Assembly: GCA_023105745.1 (NCBI GenBank)
Contig: JALGQZ010000013.1
Span: forward strand, 24,438,605 to 24,502,604
DNA: 64,000 nt
Reading direction: 5' to 3'
From: Austropuccinia psidii
Lineage: Eukaryota > Basidiomycota > Pucciniomycetes > Pucciniales > Sphaerophragmiaceae
The notes beneath the pieces are model-generated. The model was not told the DNA's origin, searched no databases, and was given only the letters and a program-made list of their open reading frames with translations. Position numbers and translations under genes: made by a program. Of the stretch, positions 36,929-48,610 are shown one piece after another. Numbering within the stretch: the stretch's first letter is position 1; every line of letters starts with the position of its first letter.

Positions 36929-38350
36929 TGTCAGGATGAAACTATGATAAAGGTGTAAATAGGCTAGTTACAACTTTAACTATGTTTGTGACACGGTAAA
37001 AATGGTTTAAAAAGATTTATAAGAGTTGAAGATGATTTGATTTAAGATTAAAAGGGCTTTACTATATATAATATAGTGGTGGTGAGTGCTGTTGAAAGCC
37101 CTGGGTGCAGCTTTATCTGTTGGGTTACAATAATTAAGATTTATAATTATACCTGATTATTAACCAAGAGTAAAACTGTTTTGGACAGTTTACTACGTAG
37201 GTTATTCAAGAGCAGGATGAGGAGACAATTCTGGCTGTGAAAAGCCTCCTTTTTATCCTGAAATGGGGTGGAAGGGGTGCTAGACCTTTCCATGTAGAGG
37301 AAGTGAAGATTTTTCACTCTCTAGTACTGGCTTGTGGTTTGCAAACAGCCAGTACAGCCTGTATTGGGCTCAGATGTGGTTTTGAAACCACATCTGGGCA
37401 GTTTTCACCAATACAGGGTGAAAAGTTTCATCTGGGGACCTCACAGCCTGATTCTGACGTGTATGATGCATAGAATGCTGTACAGAAGCTGTATGGGACC
37501 CCAGTATTGACTGACATATGAGGTATTGAAGTAAAAACAAGCTTCTTTGTCTATTTGACACCTCATATTCATGGTTATGGGATATTATCCCATGGTAAGG
37601 CTGTATTGGTCAGAATGTGCGATTTTGACCTTAAAACAGCTATAACTTTGTCAGTTCTTGAGATATCAACCTCAAAACTGAACCAGTGTGTAGCCCTGTA
37701 TGTGTTCTACACAATGGTACCTTATTTGATATGGTTATCATTAAATATGGCAAAGTTATGCCATGTACAAGATTTTTGTACATATGCATGTTTTAGGCAA
37801 AAATCTGTATTGAGCTTGTTTGCCCCATAACTTCTGCTGTAGTTGAAATATGGGGAAATTAATGACACCATCAGATAGCCCTAATTGTGCTCTTTCCAAA
37901 AAGACCCCACTTTAAGTATCTCACACTAAAACTGTAGAAGCTAGATAAGAGGTGAATGTTTTGTTCACCCTTATTTGGCCTGAAATTGACCATAACTCCA
38001 GTAATATTTGTGCTAGCTCAGTTTGGCTGGTACCATTGGATAGCCCTGGCTTAGAGATTCATTTTTAATACCTATTTGATGGGGTTATGCCTCTCCTTCT
38101 GGATTTTAGATGAGAGGTGAAAATTAAGGTTTATGCTCAGCAATAACTTTGAGCAGGAATAACTTTGTTATTTCTTGTCCTATGGTGATTGGACTTATAT
38201 TTTCAGAGAGGGATTAGTTTCCTCTTTCTTTTGATACCTTTTGAGCTGATTTGGCTCAGCTCCATGTTTTGGTGGTATCTTGGCTATACCATTGGTTTAT
38301 GGTATTTTGGCTATCATGCTTGTGCTCTGGTTTTGAGTCACAGGCTGACA
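36929..38350 (-). repeat. Family-A 3' LTR
   Basis: 1422 bp, starting (minus strand) TGTCAGCCTGTGACTC at 38,350 and ending ATCCTGACA at 36,929. A purine-rich tract (AGAGGGAGGGTA, minus strand, 38,351-38,362) directly upstream is the likely second-strand primer. Confidence 0.88.
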
Positions 38351-38374
38351 TACCCTCCCTCTAAAAAAGGCTCA

Positions 38375-41093
38375 TCATTGATGAGACTGTTTAGTCCTCC
38401 TAGAGGCCCTGAATTTCCCTAGATGAAGGTTCCCATCCGGTATGGCATCTTCTGCCAACCATTTGTCTTTATCAGCTGTTTGGTGCTTTAATCTGACTAA
38501 GTATTGTCTTTGATCCTTTCCATTAAGTCTGATCTTCCTGGCCCTGATGATCTTACTCACAGGTCCTGGGGAGTCCTCCGCTTCCACTATATCAGGTGGT
38601 GTGGGTTTCTTCTTCCTGGAGGGGAATTTATCCTCTTCTGTTTGGAAGTATGGTTTGACCAAACTTACTGGGAAGACTGGGTGCTTCCTGGAAAATCCCT
38701 GTGTAAGTTTGACTTCCACTTCATTCTTTCCTATCAACCTAATGATAGTGAAAGGCCCTACAAATGAGTCCCTCATCTTCTTGGGTCCTTTAAGATTATT
38801 AAAGCTCAGTGTAGACACTAGCACCTGGTACCCTTCCTTAAAGTCAGGTTCCATGTGTGTCTTGTCCCACCTCTGTTTATTATATTCTTTTGCCTCAGCT
38901 ATGCATTTGGCAGCTGTGTCACAAGCCCTCTTCCACATATCATGGAAGTATTTGGCTGTGGGGTGGATGGTCAGAAGATTTTTCTTTAAGTGATCCACAG
39001 GCAACAGGGGATTCCACCCTTTCTCTACCACTGCAGGTGTTTTTCCTGTGGTAGAGTTCTGACTTGTATTATAAGCCAGTTGGACAGCTGGTAGAAGGGT
39101 AACCCAGTCATGGGTGTATCCTTCATGGTCCTTGTATTTCATGCCATAGGCACAGAACCTTCTAAGGATGTCTTCCATAGTCTGGATCATCCTCTCAGCT
39201 AGGCCATCTGTTTGGGGATGGTAAGCTGTGGAAAAAGCAAGCTTGGTGCCAAGCATGTCATACAAGTTGGTCCAAAATTCAGATGTGAATTTTGGTTCCC
39301 TATCACTAATGATGATTTTAGGGACTCCACAGGTAGATATGATGTTATTCCAAAATAACAGAGCAGTATCCATGGCTGTATCCTCCTTGTGGCATGGTAT
39401 ACACCTCATGCTCTTGCTGAGCCTATCAACTATGATCAAGCAGGCATTGTAGTTTTCTTTGCCTCCTGGGACAAGTCCTGTGACCAAGTCCATGTTGATG
39501 GTTTCCCTGGGTGTTTGGGTTCTTCTATATGTTGAAGTAACCCATACTTCCTCCCATGTTTCCTATTTGCCTTTTGGAATCTTTCACAAGTGTTGATTTA
39601 TTCACTCAACTCTTGTTCCCACTTGGGCCACCAAGCTGTGCTTGCTACCCTCTCTTTGGTCCTGTCCTCACTCATGTGTCCCATATAGGGGCAGTCATGA
39701 CATTCTTGCAGGATCAGAGAGATGTGGTCTCTGTCTACCACTGTGAGTGCACTTGTGTGCTTTTCTCTGTGGTAGAGCAGGCCATCTATAAGAAAAAATT
39801 TGTTGTCCTTATATGCCCTCAACCAGGGTTCTTCCAGCTGGGATTCCAGTTCTGGACTCCTGTACTTTTGTTGAAGGAGTTGTAGTAATATGCCACACTG
39901 TTTGTGTTTGGCATATGACTTCATTACTGAATTGAAAAATTCATTGTGAAGTTCTGAGGAGCTTATCCCCAGTATAGGAGTTTCTGTTCCCTCTAAAGAA
40001 GTGTTCTCACTGTAAAGGGTACCATGTTCTGGTGCCCATTCAGAAAATCTGAAGTTCTTCCTTCTATCTATTTCCATGAAATGGATAGGGATCTTGGCTG
40101 CAACTTCAGGGTCATAAGCTGGATTGCTTTTGACATTGTCCAGGGGCCATCTGCTGAGGCCATCTGCATTGGTATGACTTTTACCTTCTTTGTATATGAT
40201 GTTCATGTTACCTCTATATTCATGGATAGCTATTTGCCATATCAGCATGTGTCTATTTGTAGTCTTCATGTTTAGTAAAGACTTCAAGGCTGTGCAGTCT
40301 GTGTAGACTTCAAAGACTGCACCCTCCAAATAATAATGGAGTTTCTCTAGAGCCCAGACTAGACATAGACATTCAGTCTGGGTAGTCCCATACCTGGCTT
40401 CTGAATCTTTCAGTTGCCTAGAGATGTAACATATTACACCCTCTCTTGGTTCACCATCCACAATTTGTCTTTGGTGAAGGGCTGCTCCTAAGCCTTGGCT
40501 ACATGCTGCATCTATGTATAACTTGAATGGTAGTTCAAAGTCAGGCAAGATGAGCACAGGTGCATTTGTGAGTTCATGTTTGATCCTATCATATGCATCC
40601 CTCCTTTCATTGGTCATTTCAAAAACTAGATCTTTTGAACATAACTTGTATAAACTACTAGTTATGTGTGCAAAGTTTTTGATGTGGTTTCTATAGTAGC
40701 TAGCAAACCCAAGGAAGGATTGCATCTCTTTGATGCTTTTTGGTACTGGCTTTTGCAGTACTGCTGCTACTTTATTCTGTTCAATTGCCAGACTAAGGAC
40801 TGAGACTTTATGTCCTAGAGATAGTAGCTCTTGTTGGCCAAAATTACAATTTTTGAGTGAAATTTTCAGATTGATGGGTGTACATTTACTTAGCACTCTG
40901 TCTATATATTGTACATGGTCTTCCCATGTCTCTGAGTATATAATGATATCATCAATATATAATACCATCCAGCCTTCTAATATTTCTTCTTGAAATATTG
41001 TGTCCATCATCCTTTGGAAGTGGGCTGGTGCATTTTTAATGCCAAATGGCATCCTGGTATAGTCATATATGCCCATATGGCATATTATTCTGA
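38375..41093 (-). pseudogene. Family-A pol: RT (partial), RNase H, integrase, chromodomain
   Basis: Two long frames. The first (41,076-39,598, 492 codons) has [16 protein letters not shown] and the intact active site YIDDI (about 40,955), RNase H ([15 protein letters not shown]) and the integrase zinc-binding His pair ([15 protein letters not shown]). It stops at TAA 39,598-39,600. The zinc-finger Cys pair reads CERF, so the second Cys is lost. A one-base frameshift near 39,505 precedes the second frame (39,493-38,375, 372 codons), which has the integrase core with D-D-E ([24 protein letters not shown]) and a C-terminal chromodomain ([20 protein letters not shown]). Only one stop and one frameshift were seen, so it is recent. 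Closely resembles an A. psidii family I recall. Upstream RT is deleted. Confidence 0.92.
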
Positions 41094-41097
41094 GTGA

Positions 41098-41294
41098 GCT
41101 TGACTAGCTTTGTTATTCTTTGTCCTATGATTATGGGACTTTTATTTTTGGAAAGAGGTGAGTTTCCTCTTTATTTTGATACATTTTCAGCTGGATTGGC
41201 TCAGTTCCATCTTTTACTGGTATTTTGTTCTACCATTAGTTTATGATATTTTGGCTGTCATGCTTGTGCTCTGGTTTTGAGTCACAGGCTGACA
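41098..41294 (-). repeat. Family-A 5' LTR fragment
   Basis: The first ~197 bp of the LTR, minus orientation. It is nearly identical to the start of the solo LTR at 41,390 in plus orientation, so together they form a large inverted repeat with a 95-bp spacer. Confidence 0.88.
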
Positions 41295-41389
41295 GAATTT
41301 GTTTGACCTTATACAAAATAATTTCAGTTATATCAAAATTAAATTAGTGTTATCCTAAATAAAATCAATCAGTTTTAAAATCTTAAAAT

Positions 41390-42774
41390 TGTCAGCCTGT
41401 GACTCAAAACCAGAGCAGAAGCATGACAGACAAAATACCATAAACTAATGTTAGAACAAAATACCAGTAAAAGATGGAACTGAGCCAATCCAGCTGAAAA
41501 TGTATCAAAATAAAGAGGAAACTCACCTCTTTCCAAATATACAAGTCCCATAATCATAGGACAAAGAATAACAAAGCTAGTCAAGCTCAAAGCAGTTGCT
41601 GAGCATAAACCTTAATTTTCACCTCACATCTAAACTCCAGAGAAAGAGGCTGAACAAAATCAAATTAATGTTCAAATTAAAGCTCTCAACTAGGGCTATC
41701 CAGTAGTTTTAGCCAAATTGAGATAGAACCAAAACTACAGAAGTTATGGCCAAAATAAGGTCAAATAAGGGTGAATAAAATATTCACCTCTAATCTCACT
41801 TCTACAGTTTTAGTGTGAAATACCTGAAGTAGGGTCTTTTTGGAAAGATCTCAATCAGGGATATTTGATGGTGCCATCCATTTCCCCATAACTAAACTAG
41901 AAAAAAAAGTTATGAAGTAAACTAGTTCCATACAGGTCTGGAGAAAAATACATATCTGGATATTAAAAATTGAACATGGTATAACTTTGCCATATCTAAT
42001 AATACCCCTACCAAATGAGGTACCATTTTGTAGATCTCACCCAGGGATACTGAATGAACCAAATTTGAGCTCAATATCTCAAAAAATGACAAAGTTATGG
42101 CATTTTTAAGGTTAAAATCCCACAGTTTGGTCAACACACCTTTACTTTGGGATAATTTCCCATATCATTTATTATGAGATTTCAAATGGACAAGTTAGCT
42201 TTTTTATACATAAAATAGTCATAGTTCAATCAATACTGAGGTCCCATACAGGTTCTGTACAGCATTCTACACATCAGAAGAGGGCCATGTGGTCCCCTGA
42301 TGAAAATGTTTACCCTGTATTGGTGAAAATTGTCCATATGTGGTTTTGAAACCATATATGAGCCCAATGAAGAGTATACATACTGTGAGAAAACCACAAA
42401 CCAGCCCTTGGAAGTGAAAATTCTTCACTTCCTCTACATGAAATGGTCTAGAGGACTGTTTCACCCAATTTCGGGATAAAAAGGGACCTTTCTCTTCCCA
42501 AAAGAGAAATCCCCACCTTGCTCTTGAGTTCCTATTCAGTAAAACTATTAAAAAGAGCTAGAATATTGGAAAATAATCAGGTATACCTATAATTTAAAGT
42601 ATTGTAGTCTTCATTATAATAACCCAATTGGTAAAGCTGCACCCAGGGCTTTCAATAGCACTCACCACTACTATTTTTCTATAGTAAAACCCTTAAAATC
42701 ATTTTTTATAATATTTCTATTATAATAAACCATGTCACAGTCATATCAAAACTTCTTCATAGACTCATCCTGCC
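41390..42774 (+). mobile_element. Solo family-A LTR
   Basis: Starts TGTCAGCCTGTGACTC, ends ACTCATCCTGCC(A). Target duplication AAAAT at 41,385-41,389 and 42,775-42,779 (one base overlaps the last A of the LTR). Removing it restores continuity with the family-C LTR at 56.9 kb. Minus-strand open frames inside are not genes. Confidence 0.88.
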
Positions 42775-43199
42775 AAAATTATATTAAGAAAAATATTTTT
42801 ATATTTATAAAATAGTTATCACAGTATCATTGAAGTAGTTGTATGAATTTGTGTTTGTTTGAAGGTTATCCCATATCTTAAATTATGCTGTAGTACCTAT
42901 TGGTTAAATTCACTGAGGTTTCTGGATTTTATAATATTGAATTGTGAATGTTTTAATTAAGCATTGTTTAAATCTCAACAAAAGTCTGATCAAAGTCTGT
43001 TGAATAGAATTTTATGACCCAGATACCATCAAATAAATAAATTGATTATGGAAATCAATTTAAGATAATTCAGAATTATTAGGAAGGGAAGTCTAGATTA
43101 TTCTAGCAAACATGCAGAGAAAGGGCCATAAATAATAAAAGCAATTAAAAACTTTTTCTTGTTATTTACCATTCCAGGTACTGCCTCATTTATCCCACA

Positions 43200-43210
43200 T
43201 CTGGTGCCCC
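43200..43210 (+). promoter_or_regulatory. Family-C primer-binding site
   Basis: TCTGGTGCCCC directly follows the LTR end (CCCACA, 43,199). The TGG start fits complementarity to the universal CCA tail of a tRNA. Confidence 0.6.
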
Positions 43211-43913
43211 AAAAATAGCAGTCAGATAGGGTTCCATTCAGAGTATTTCAGCTTGATATTAAAAATGATCAAAAAAAAAAATTTAAATATTCAAAATTCA
43301 ATTAAATATGGAAATAAATAATTCATCAAAAATTTCATTACATAATTAATCATAACTTAAATATCATTCAACATCATAATATTGATTATATCATTATTAT
43401 TACCCTCCCAAAAAAATTCAACACATCCAGGAAAATAATAACAAAATAATCAAATTGATATCATTCCAACATCAAGAACAGAAGTAAAAAAAGGAAAAAT
43501 TTAGGAAATTATTATTATTTAATTATATTAAAGAATCTATAAAATTGAAACCTCAAGAAAAGACTCTTAAAGAAAAATTTTATAAATTATAAAAAATGGA
43601 TCAACATTCAATATAAAAATTACCACCACTACTTCAAAATACTATGGAGAAAAAGTATGAGGAAGAGAATTTAGAAGAAGATAAATTTGAAAATGTTAAA
43701 AGTATTTAGAGTAAATTGAAAATTATTTTTAAAGGTTCAAAGAAAAGAATATAAATCATATACATCAGTAGCTAGTCCTAGTAAACCTACTTTTCCTAGG
43801 AATGTGAGACCAGAAGAATCATCAATATCACCAACACCTGGAACTAGAGAGGATTTCATTCGGAAACAGAACCAGGAACTCTACCTCACAAAAGGAGAGA
43901 ATTATTCTCCAAA
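43211..43913 (+). other. Family-C leader
   Basis: AT-rich, no convincing gene. Short open stretches before 43,900 may be the decayed gag N-terminus. Confidence 0.5.
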
Positions 43914-45060
43914 ATGACAAATCCAAATCCATTAAATCAGGTTCCAAGACAAAATAGGCCTGTAGTAAAGATTAAATTCAAATTAAATAATTTAAATCTC
44001 AATGGAGAAGAAGTAGAGAAGTTTATTAGAAAAGTAGAAAGGATAGCTCAAATTGAAGGATATAATAAAGAATAATTATTAATGAAGATGGAATTTTGTA
44101 CAACATATTCCAGAGTCATTGATGCAATAAAAGCAATTTCAGGTTATGAAGAAAGAAATTGGAGACAACTAAATAGATATCTTATCACAAAATGGGGAAG
44201 AGTTGATACAAAAAGAAGATATAGAAAGGAGTCTCTAATCAATTTATTCAATTATACTCAATAAGATTAATTAATAAGCACTCTCTCAAGCTTTAAAACA
44301 TTTATGGGTGAATATGAAGCTATTGTTACCTATTTATTAAGATAAAAGTATATTACTCAAGCTAATATGTTCCATGAAGATTTGTTTGATTGTCTTTCTC
44401 CTGATATCAAATGTTCCATAAGAAAAGAAGTCATTAAAGATAACATTATGGTTAGAACTGAAGATGGAGGATATCATATACCACCTATGAGGATTTTGAA
44501 AAATTAAATTGAGCAAGAACTGCAAGCTAAGATATTAATAAGAAAGAGGCTTTTTCCATTGAGAAACAAGGGTAATTTCCAATCAGATATGAACCAAAAT
44601 AAAGTAAAGTTTAAAAAAATAAACCTTTAAAGGAATTTATGAAGCTCTCAATAAAATGAACAAGACAACTGAAGATCTCAAGAAGAAGAAACTGGAAATC
44701 AGAAGAGAAAACTTAGTAGAAAACAACAATTTAAAGGGATTCATGAAGCATCTTGAAAAGCTAAAATGAATATAAAAACCTAATACTCCACAGAAAAATA
44801 ATTATAGAAATGAGGCTTATTTACAAAAAAATGATTCAATTTAAAAATATTCAAGGAATTTCCCTTATGTACCAAGGCCATATCTTAAATGTTATTATTT
44901 CTTGAAAGAAGTTCACCCAGTCAATAAATGCAATTATTTAGTAGAAGATAAAAATAAAAAATTATTCAGTAGTCAAAGAATCAAATTTTTATTTCCAAAA
45001 TAGAAAAGGGTACCCAGTTATTGAAAAATTATCCTCAAGAAATTTGGTGAAAGAATTCTC
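43914..45060 (+). pseudogene. Family-C gag, decayed
   Basis: From ATG 43,914 one frame runs, with single stops near 44,073, 44,262 and 44,341, to about 44,500. It contains EEVEKFIRKVERIAQIEGY, RQLNRYLITKWGRVDTKRRY, FHEDLFDCLSPDIKCSI and EDGGYHIPPMRILKN, which look like a Ty3/gypsy-type gag capsid. A zinc-knuckle remnant (CYYFLKEVHPVNKC, about 44,888) has lost its second Cys. Later parts are frameshifted. Confidence 0.65.
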
Positions 45061-45779
45061 GCAAGAAAAAGAATAACTGAAGAAGAAAATAGAAGTTAAA
45101 GGCAAGGAAGAAGAACAAAAAAAGAAAGAGAAATCATCAGTCTTTATTTAAATGAATTACTTGGGAGATTGGAAGACAAAATTTATTTCAATTGGATTAG
45201 AGGAGTCCTATGAGCTTGCTTATGGTCTCAGAAATACCAAGCAAAGAATGTAAAATGAAGAAAAACTCAAAGATAATACACAAAAAATACCTCCAAAAGC
45301 CACCACTCAGCCCACAGGCATAATAATTAAGAAGAAGACTATGATTCCTGGAGGACTTATTGAAAATGAATAATTTAAACAAGAAAGAGTTATTATAACC
45401 ACAAATTATAAATAAATAAAATTAAAAGGATAAAATAAAGTCATTTGAACACAGTAATTCTTAAATTAATACCCCACTTAAAGAACCAGAAAATGTTTTA
45501 TAAAAGAATAAAGTCCTGTAAAAGTATCAGTAGATGAAATAAGCAATGTATAAAACCCAAGGAAATATAAATTACAAAAGAAGAAAATTAAGAAGATTTA
45601 ATTATTGTTCAAATAATTAGTAAGTTAGTGAATCATAAATAAATCTTACCTTAGAGGAAATCCTTAAAATAGTATCAAAATTTTTACAGGAAATAATTTT
45701 CTTTTCTGATAAGGTGAGGAGATATTTAATGTCCCTAAATTCTCATTTCTCTTAAGAAAAGGATTTAATTTTGAAGAAA

Positions 45780-46441
45780 GGCATAATCGTGGATCAAATG
45801 CATTTTTATTTTCCATTGGGTATAGTGGAGGTTTTAATTTTCTGGAAGAGTATAAAATAAAGGCACTAGTAGATGCTGGGGCTTAATTGAATATTATCTC
45901 AGAAAATGAATTGATAAAAGAAGTATTAACTATGAGAGCCTTAAATATGAGATTAAAGGTATAGGAGGCCATACTACTGCAGTTGTGGGATTAGAAGAAA
46001 ATATTTTTCTTATTTTAACATCTGGAGATGAAAGAATAGTTCACTTTCTTTGTTGCAAGAGGGGCAGTGCACACTTTTGTGGGAAAAACTTTACTGGCTG
46101 ATAATGGAATAAGGCTTAATCATTCACAAGAACAAGGAAAAATCTTGAGCTATAAAAAACCTGATGGAAGAAGATTTTGCTTCCCAATATGCTCACCAGA
46201 AACCAAAAGATGGCATATAAGCCAACCAAAGGGAATGGATATGTGTAATTCTACCCAAATTGAAGAATGTAAGATAAATCATATAAGAAATCTCAGAATA
46301 GTTCAAGAATTACCTCAAGAAAGCTCAAGAATAAAAGAAAAACAAGTTCCTATAAAACAAAATCTGGAAATTCATCTCAAACATCCCAAAGCTGAAGTGA
46401 CTAGCAATTATTTAAAAATCAGTATTCAAAATAATTTCTAA
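45780..46441 (+). pseudogene. Retropepsin-like segment 1 (family C)
   Basis: KALVDAGA then a stop and LNIISENELI (about 45,860-45,920) is the retroviral-type aspartic protease motif with Ala in place of Ser/Thr in D-S/T-G. IGGHTTAVVGLEENIF (other frame, about 45,960) and VHTFVGKTLLADNGIRLNHS (open frame 46,067-46,441) are the usual downstream parts. At least two frameshifts. Confidence 0.55.
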
Positions 46442-47560
46442 CTTAATTAGCTTAAAAAATCTAAGAATAATTTTAGCTTTAAAATGGAAGCTTCCACTTA
46501 AATTGAAGTGGGACTAGTAAAAACTGAAGGCTTGAAGCCAAGAAAGCTAGTCAACAGTGTCTCATCTGTGTTTGGTAAAAGTGAATATTATGTTACTAAG
46601 GAACATAATTCTGTTTCTAAATTTTAAAAAATTATTTTTAGAAGTTATATTCTCAAGACTAAAGCATATTATTTCACTAATGAATGTTTTGAGAGTGAGA
46701 TCTGTTTCTCCAATGAAATTTACCCAAAAATGGTCTAATAAGTTCAAAAAGAAAATTTTGAAGAAAAATTCAAAGAAGATTAACCTGTTTAAAACCAAAA
46801 TTAAAATCAAGAGCAAATAAATTCATATTTCTCTTATATTAACTAAATTCAAGAAGAAACTCTCAAAATAGTAAATCACAAAATGTATCTAAGCCTTTAA
46901 GATAATACATCAAATAAGAATAATTTGAGCCTCATTGAAAATTAAGTTTCATCCCATAAAGAAAAAAAAATGAAAATTAATACAAATTACCTCAGTAATC
47001 ATTAATCCTCAATACAAGTTGAAGAAAGTACAAACTCACAGGATAATGGAATAGAAAAAAGGAAGTATTCAACAAGAGAAACCATTCAAATTCTCAAATA
47101 TCCATGGAGCTTTCCTAAAAGAAATACTTAGAAGGATTACATATAATGTTGGAAAAGAAGAAAGCCTCTCCAATAATAATCAGGCAAATCTTTAAGGATT
47201 TAATTTCAAAAGCAAATTATAATGTTTCTCCAAGGAATTTATTTAAAAAGGTCCTAATAATTTTTATCAAAATAAAAACAAATTTGGCTCAAGTATAAGC
47301 CAGAAATATTGAACCATCATCAATTATACAAGAGAATTCTGCTGAAAATAATAATTCAGAATTGAAAAAACAGAACAAAGGATTTTCAACACAAGAAAAT
47401 AGGAACAGTGTATCTTAAGGAATCACTTCACTTAATCCTCAAACATAGCAGAAAGGAATTCTTTGAGAAGAAGACCTAAAACATGAACCAGATAAATACA
47501 GAAAAGTAATTGGATCGATAGAGAAAATATAAATTCAACCTCAAGAAATGTTGATTAAAT
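46442..47560 (+). other. Decayed family-C coding remnants
   Basis: Open pieces in several frames (for example KLVNSVSSVFGKSEYYVTKE at about 46,539) look like former coding sequence of the element, but I recognise no domain. RT motifs (YxDD, FGIKNAP) are not seen. Confidence 0.45.
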
Positions 47561-47579
47561 CAGCATAGTAGATGATAGT

Positions 47580-48000
47580 ATGATCCAAGTCAGAAGCACA
47601 GAATATGGTAAAGAAATATCATATTCTGAAAGTAATTCTAATTTTGGAATAAGATCAGAAGTTCATGTGATATTAGGAAGGAAGGAACTACCTTGTACAG
47701 AACTTATGAACCCTGAAATTGATGTTAATATTATACCATTCGAGATTTCTGAAGAAATAGGAATTGAACTCATTAAATAGGCAATTAAGAGAGTTAAAAT
47801 TAGAAATAATATTCTTGATAGAGTAAAAATAGTACTCCCAACTGATGAATCTATTTTTTTGAGATTTATGGTTGAAAAGAATATTAGTCAGCTAATTTCG
47901 GGAAAATATATTTATGAGTACTTGAAATTAATACAAAGATGCAACTCATTTTCATTCAGGGAAAACATTAATAAGGAGATATCTTACCAAAAAAGAAAAT
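47580..48000 (+). pseudogene. Retropepsin-like segment 2 (family C)
   Basis: A 66-codon frame (47,580-47,780), HVILGRKELPCTELMNPEID then VNIIPFEISEEIGIELI. The pattern resembles the core of a retropepsin in which catalytic Asp is Asn (MNPE for LDxG). Reading continues past a stop to about 48,000. Whether it is a second protease domain or a rearranged copy is unclear. Confidence 0.4.
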
Positions 48001-48097
48001 AATTATAGATAAAAGTAACGTGAAAAGAATCAGAATTATAAAGATATTTTTAGTAATTTTCAGATTTTTAAGTTAAGTTTATCAGATTATACCGCGT

Positions 48098-48610
48098 ATG
48101 AAAATGAAAAAAAAAGCTTACCACCAGCCTTTAAAAAGACTATCACCTGAAGAAAAGGGGTTTAAGCTTACTTATAGTCAATATCAAAAATTCTATATGA
48201 TAAGCTGCTCAGATGAACACACAATAACTCAGATATCACTGATTAAAAATAAAATAATATTCCAAAAAAAAGACATAGCCTTAACTACTCAACTTTTAAA
48301 ATATATAAGTTTTTGTAATAAGAAGAAACTGTACAAAGGAAAGGATTTAAATAGAAAGAGTGAATTATTACCGGAAAAAATTAAAAGAAACATAAATCTT
48401 ACCTTGAAAGAAAATATAACTAATTTAAAAACAAAAAAAATAGAGGATCAAAGTTCAAGCCCAAAAAGGGTAAAAAAATTCCAAAAGGAGCTTTGAATGA
48501 ATTCCAAAAATATTCAATCTCCATTTGTTCTTAATTTTATTTCTTGGATTTTTTTTCTTCTTTTATTTATAATTGCTTCTAGATTGTGCTTTTTTTCAAT
48601 GTAATTTATT
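48098..48610 (+). pseudogene. Lys-rich open frame and hydrophobic stretch (family C)
   Basis: A 132-codon, very Lys-rich frame (48,098-48,496) without recognised domains. Just downstream, in another frame, a hydrophobic run (FISWIFFLLLFIIASRLCFF, about 48,532-48,591) could encode a membrane segment but may only reflect T-rich DNA. Confidence 0.3.

Larger units (their letters stand above)
36929..41294 (-). mobile_element. Family-A Ty3/gypsy element with large 5' deletion
   Basis: Minus orientation. It begins with the first ~197 bp of the 5' LTR (41,294-41,098), which runs straight into the middle of RT (about 41,095), then RNase H, integrase, chromodomain and a full 3' LTR. Most of the 5' LTR, gag and protease, and the first part of RT are missing. 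Target duplication GAGTT (36,924-36,928) against GAATT (41,295-41,299); the empty site at about 56,849 reads GAATC. It has the best-preserved coding sequence in the window. Confidence 0.88.
36346..43199 (+). repeat. Family-C 5' LTR in three pieces
   Basis: Pieces 36,346-36,928, 41,295-41,389 and 42,775-43,199 align end to end with the uninterrupted 3' LTR at 56,265-57,373. After subtracting the two target duplications they sum to about 1.09 kb. Starts TGATTCAAAACCTAAAATTG, ends TTTATCCCACA. Confidence 0.85.

Noticed and set aside
38504..40993. Several plus-strand frames of 60-148 codons
   Set aside because: All antisense to the well-preserved family-A pol.
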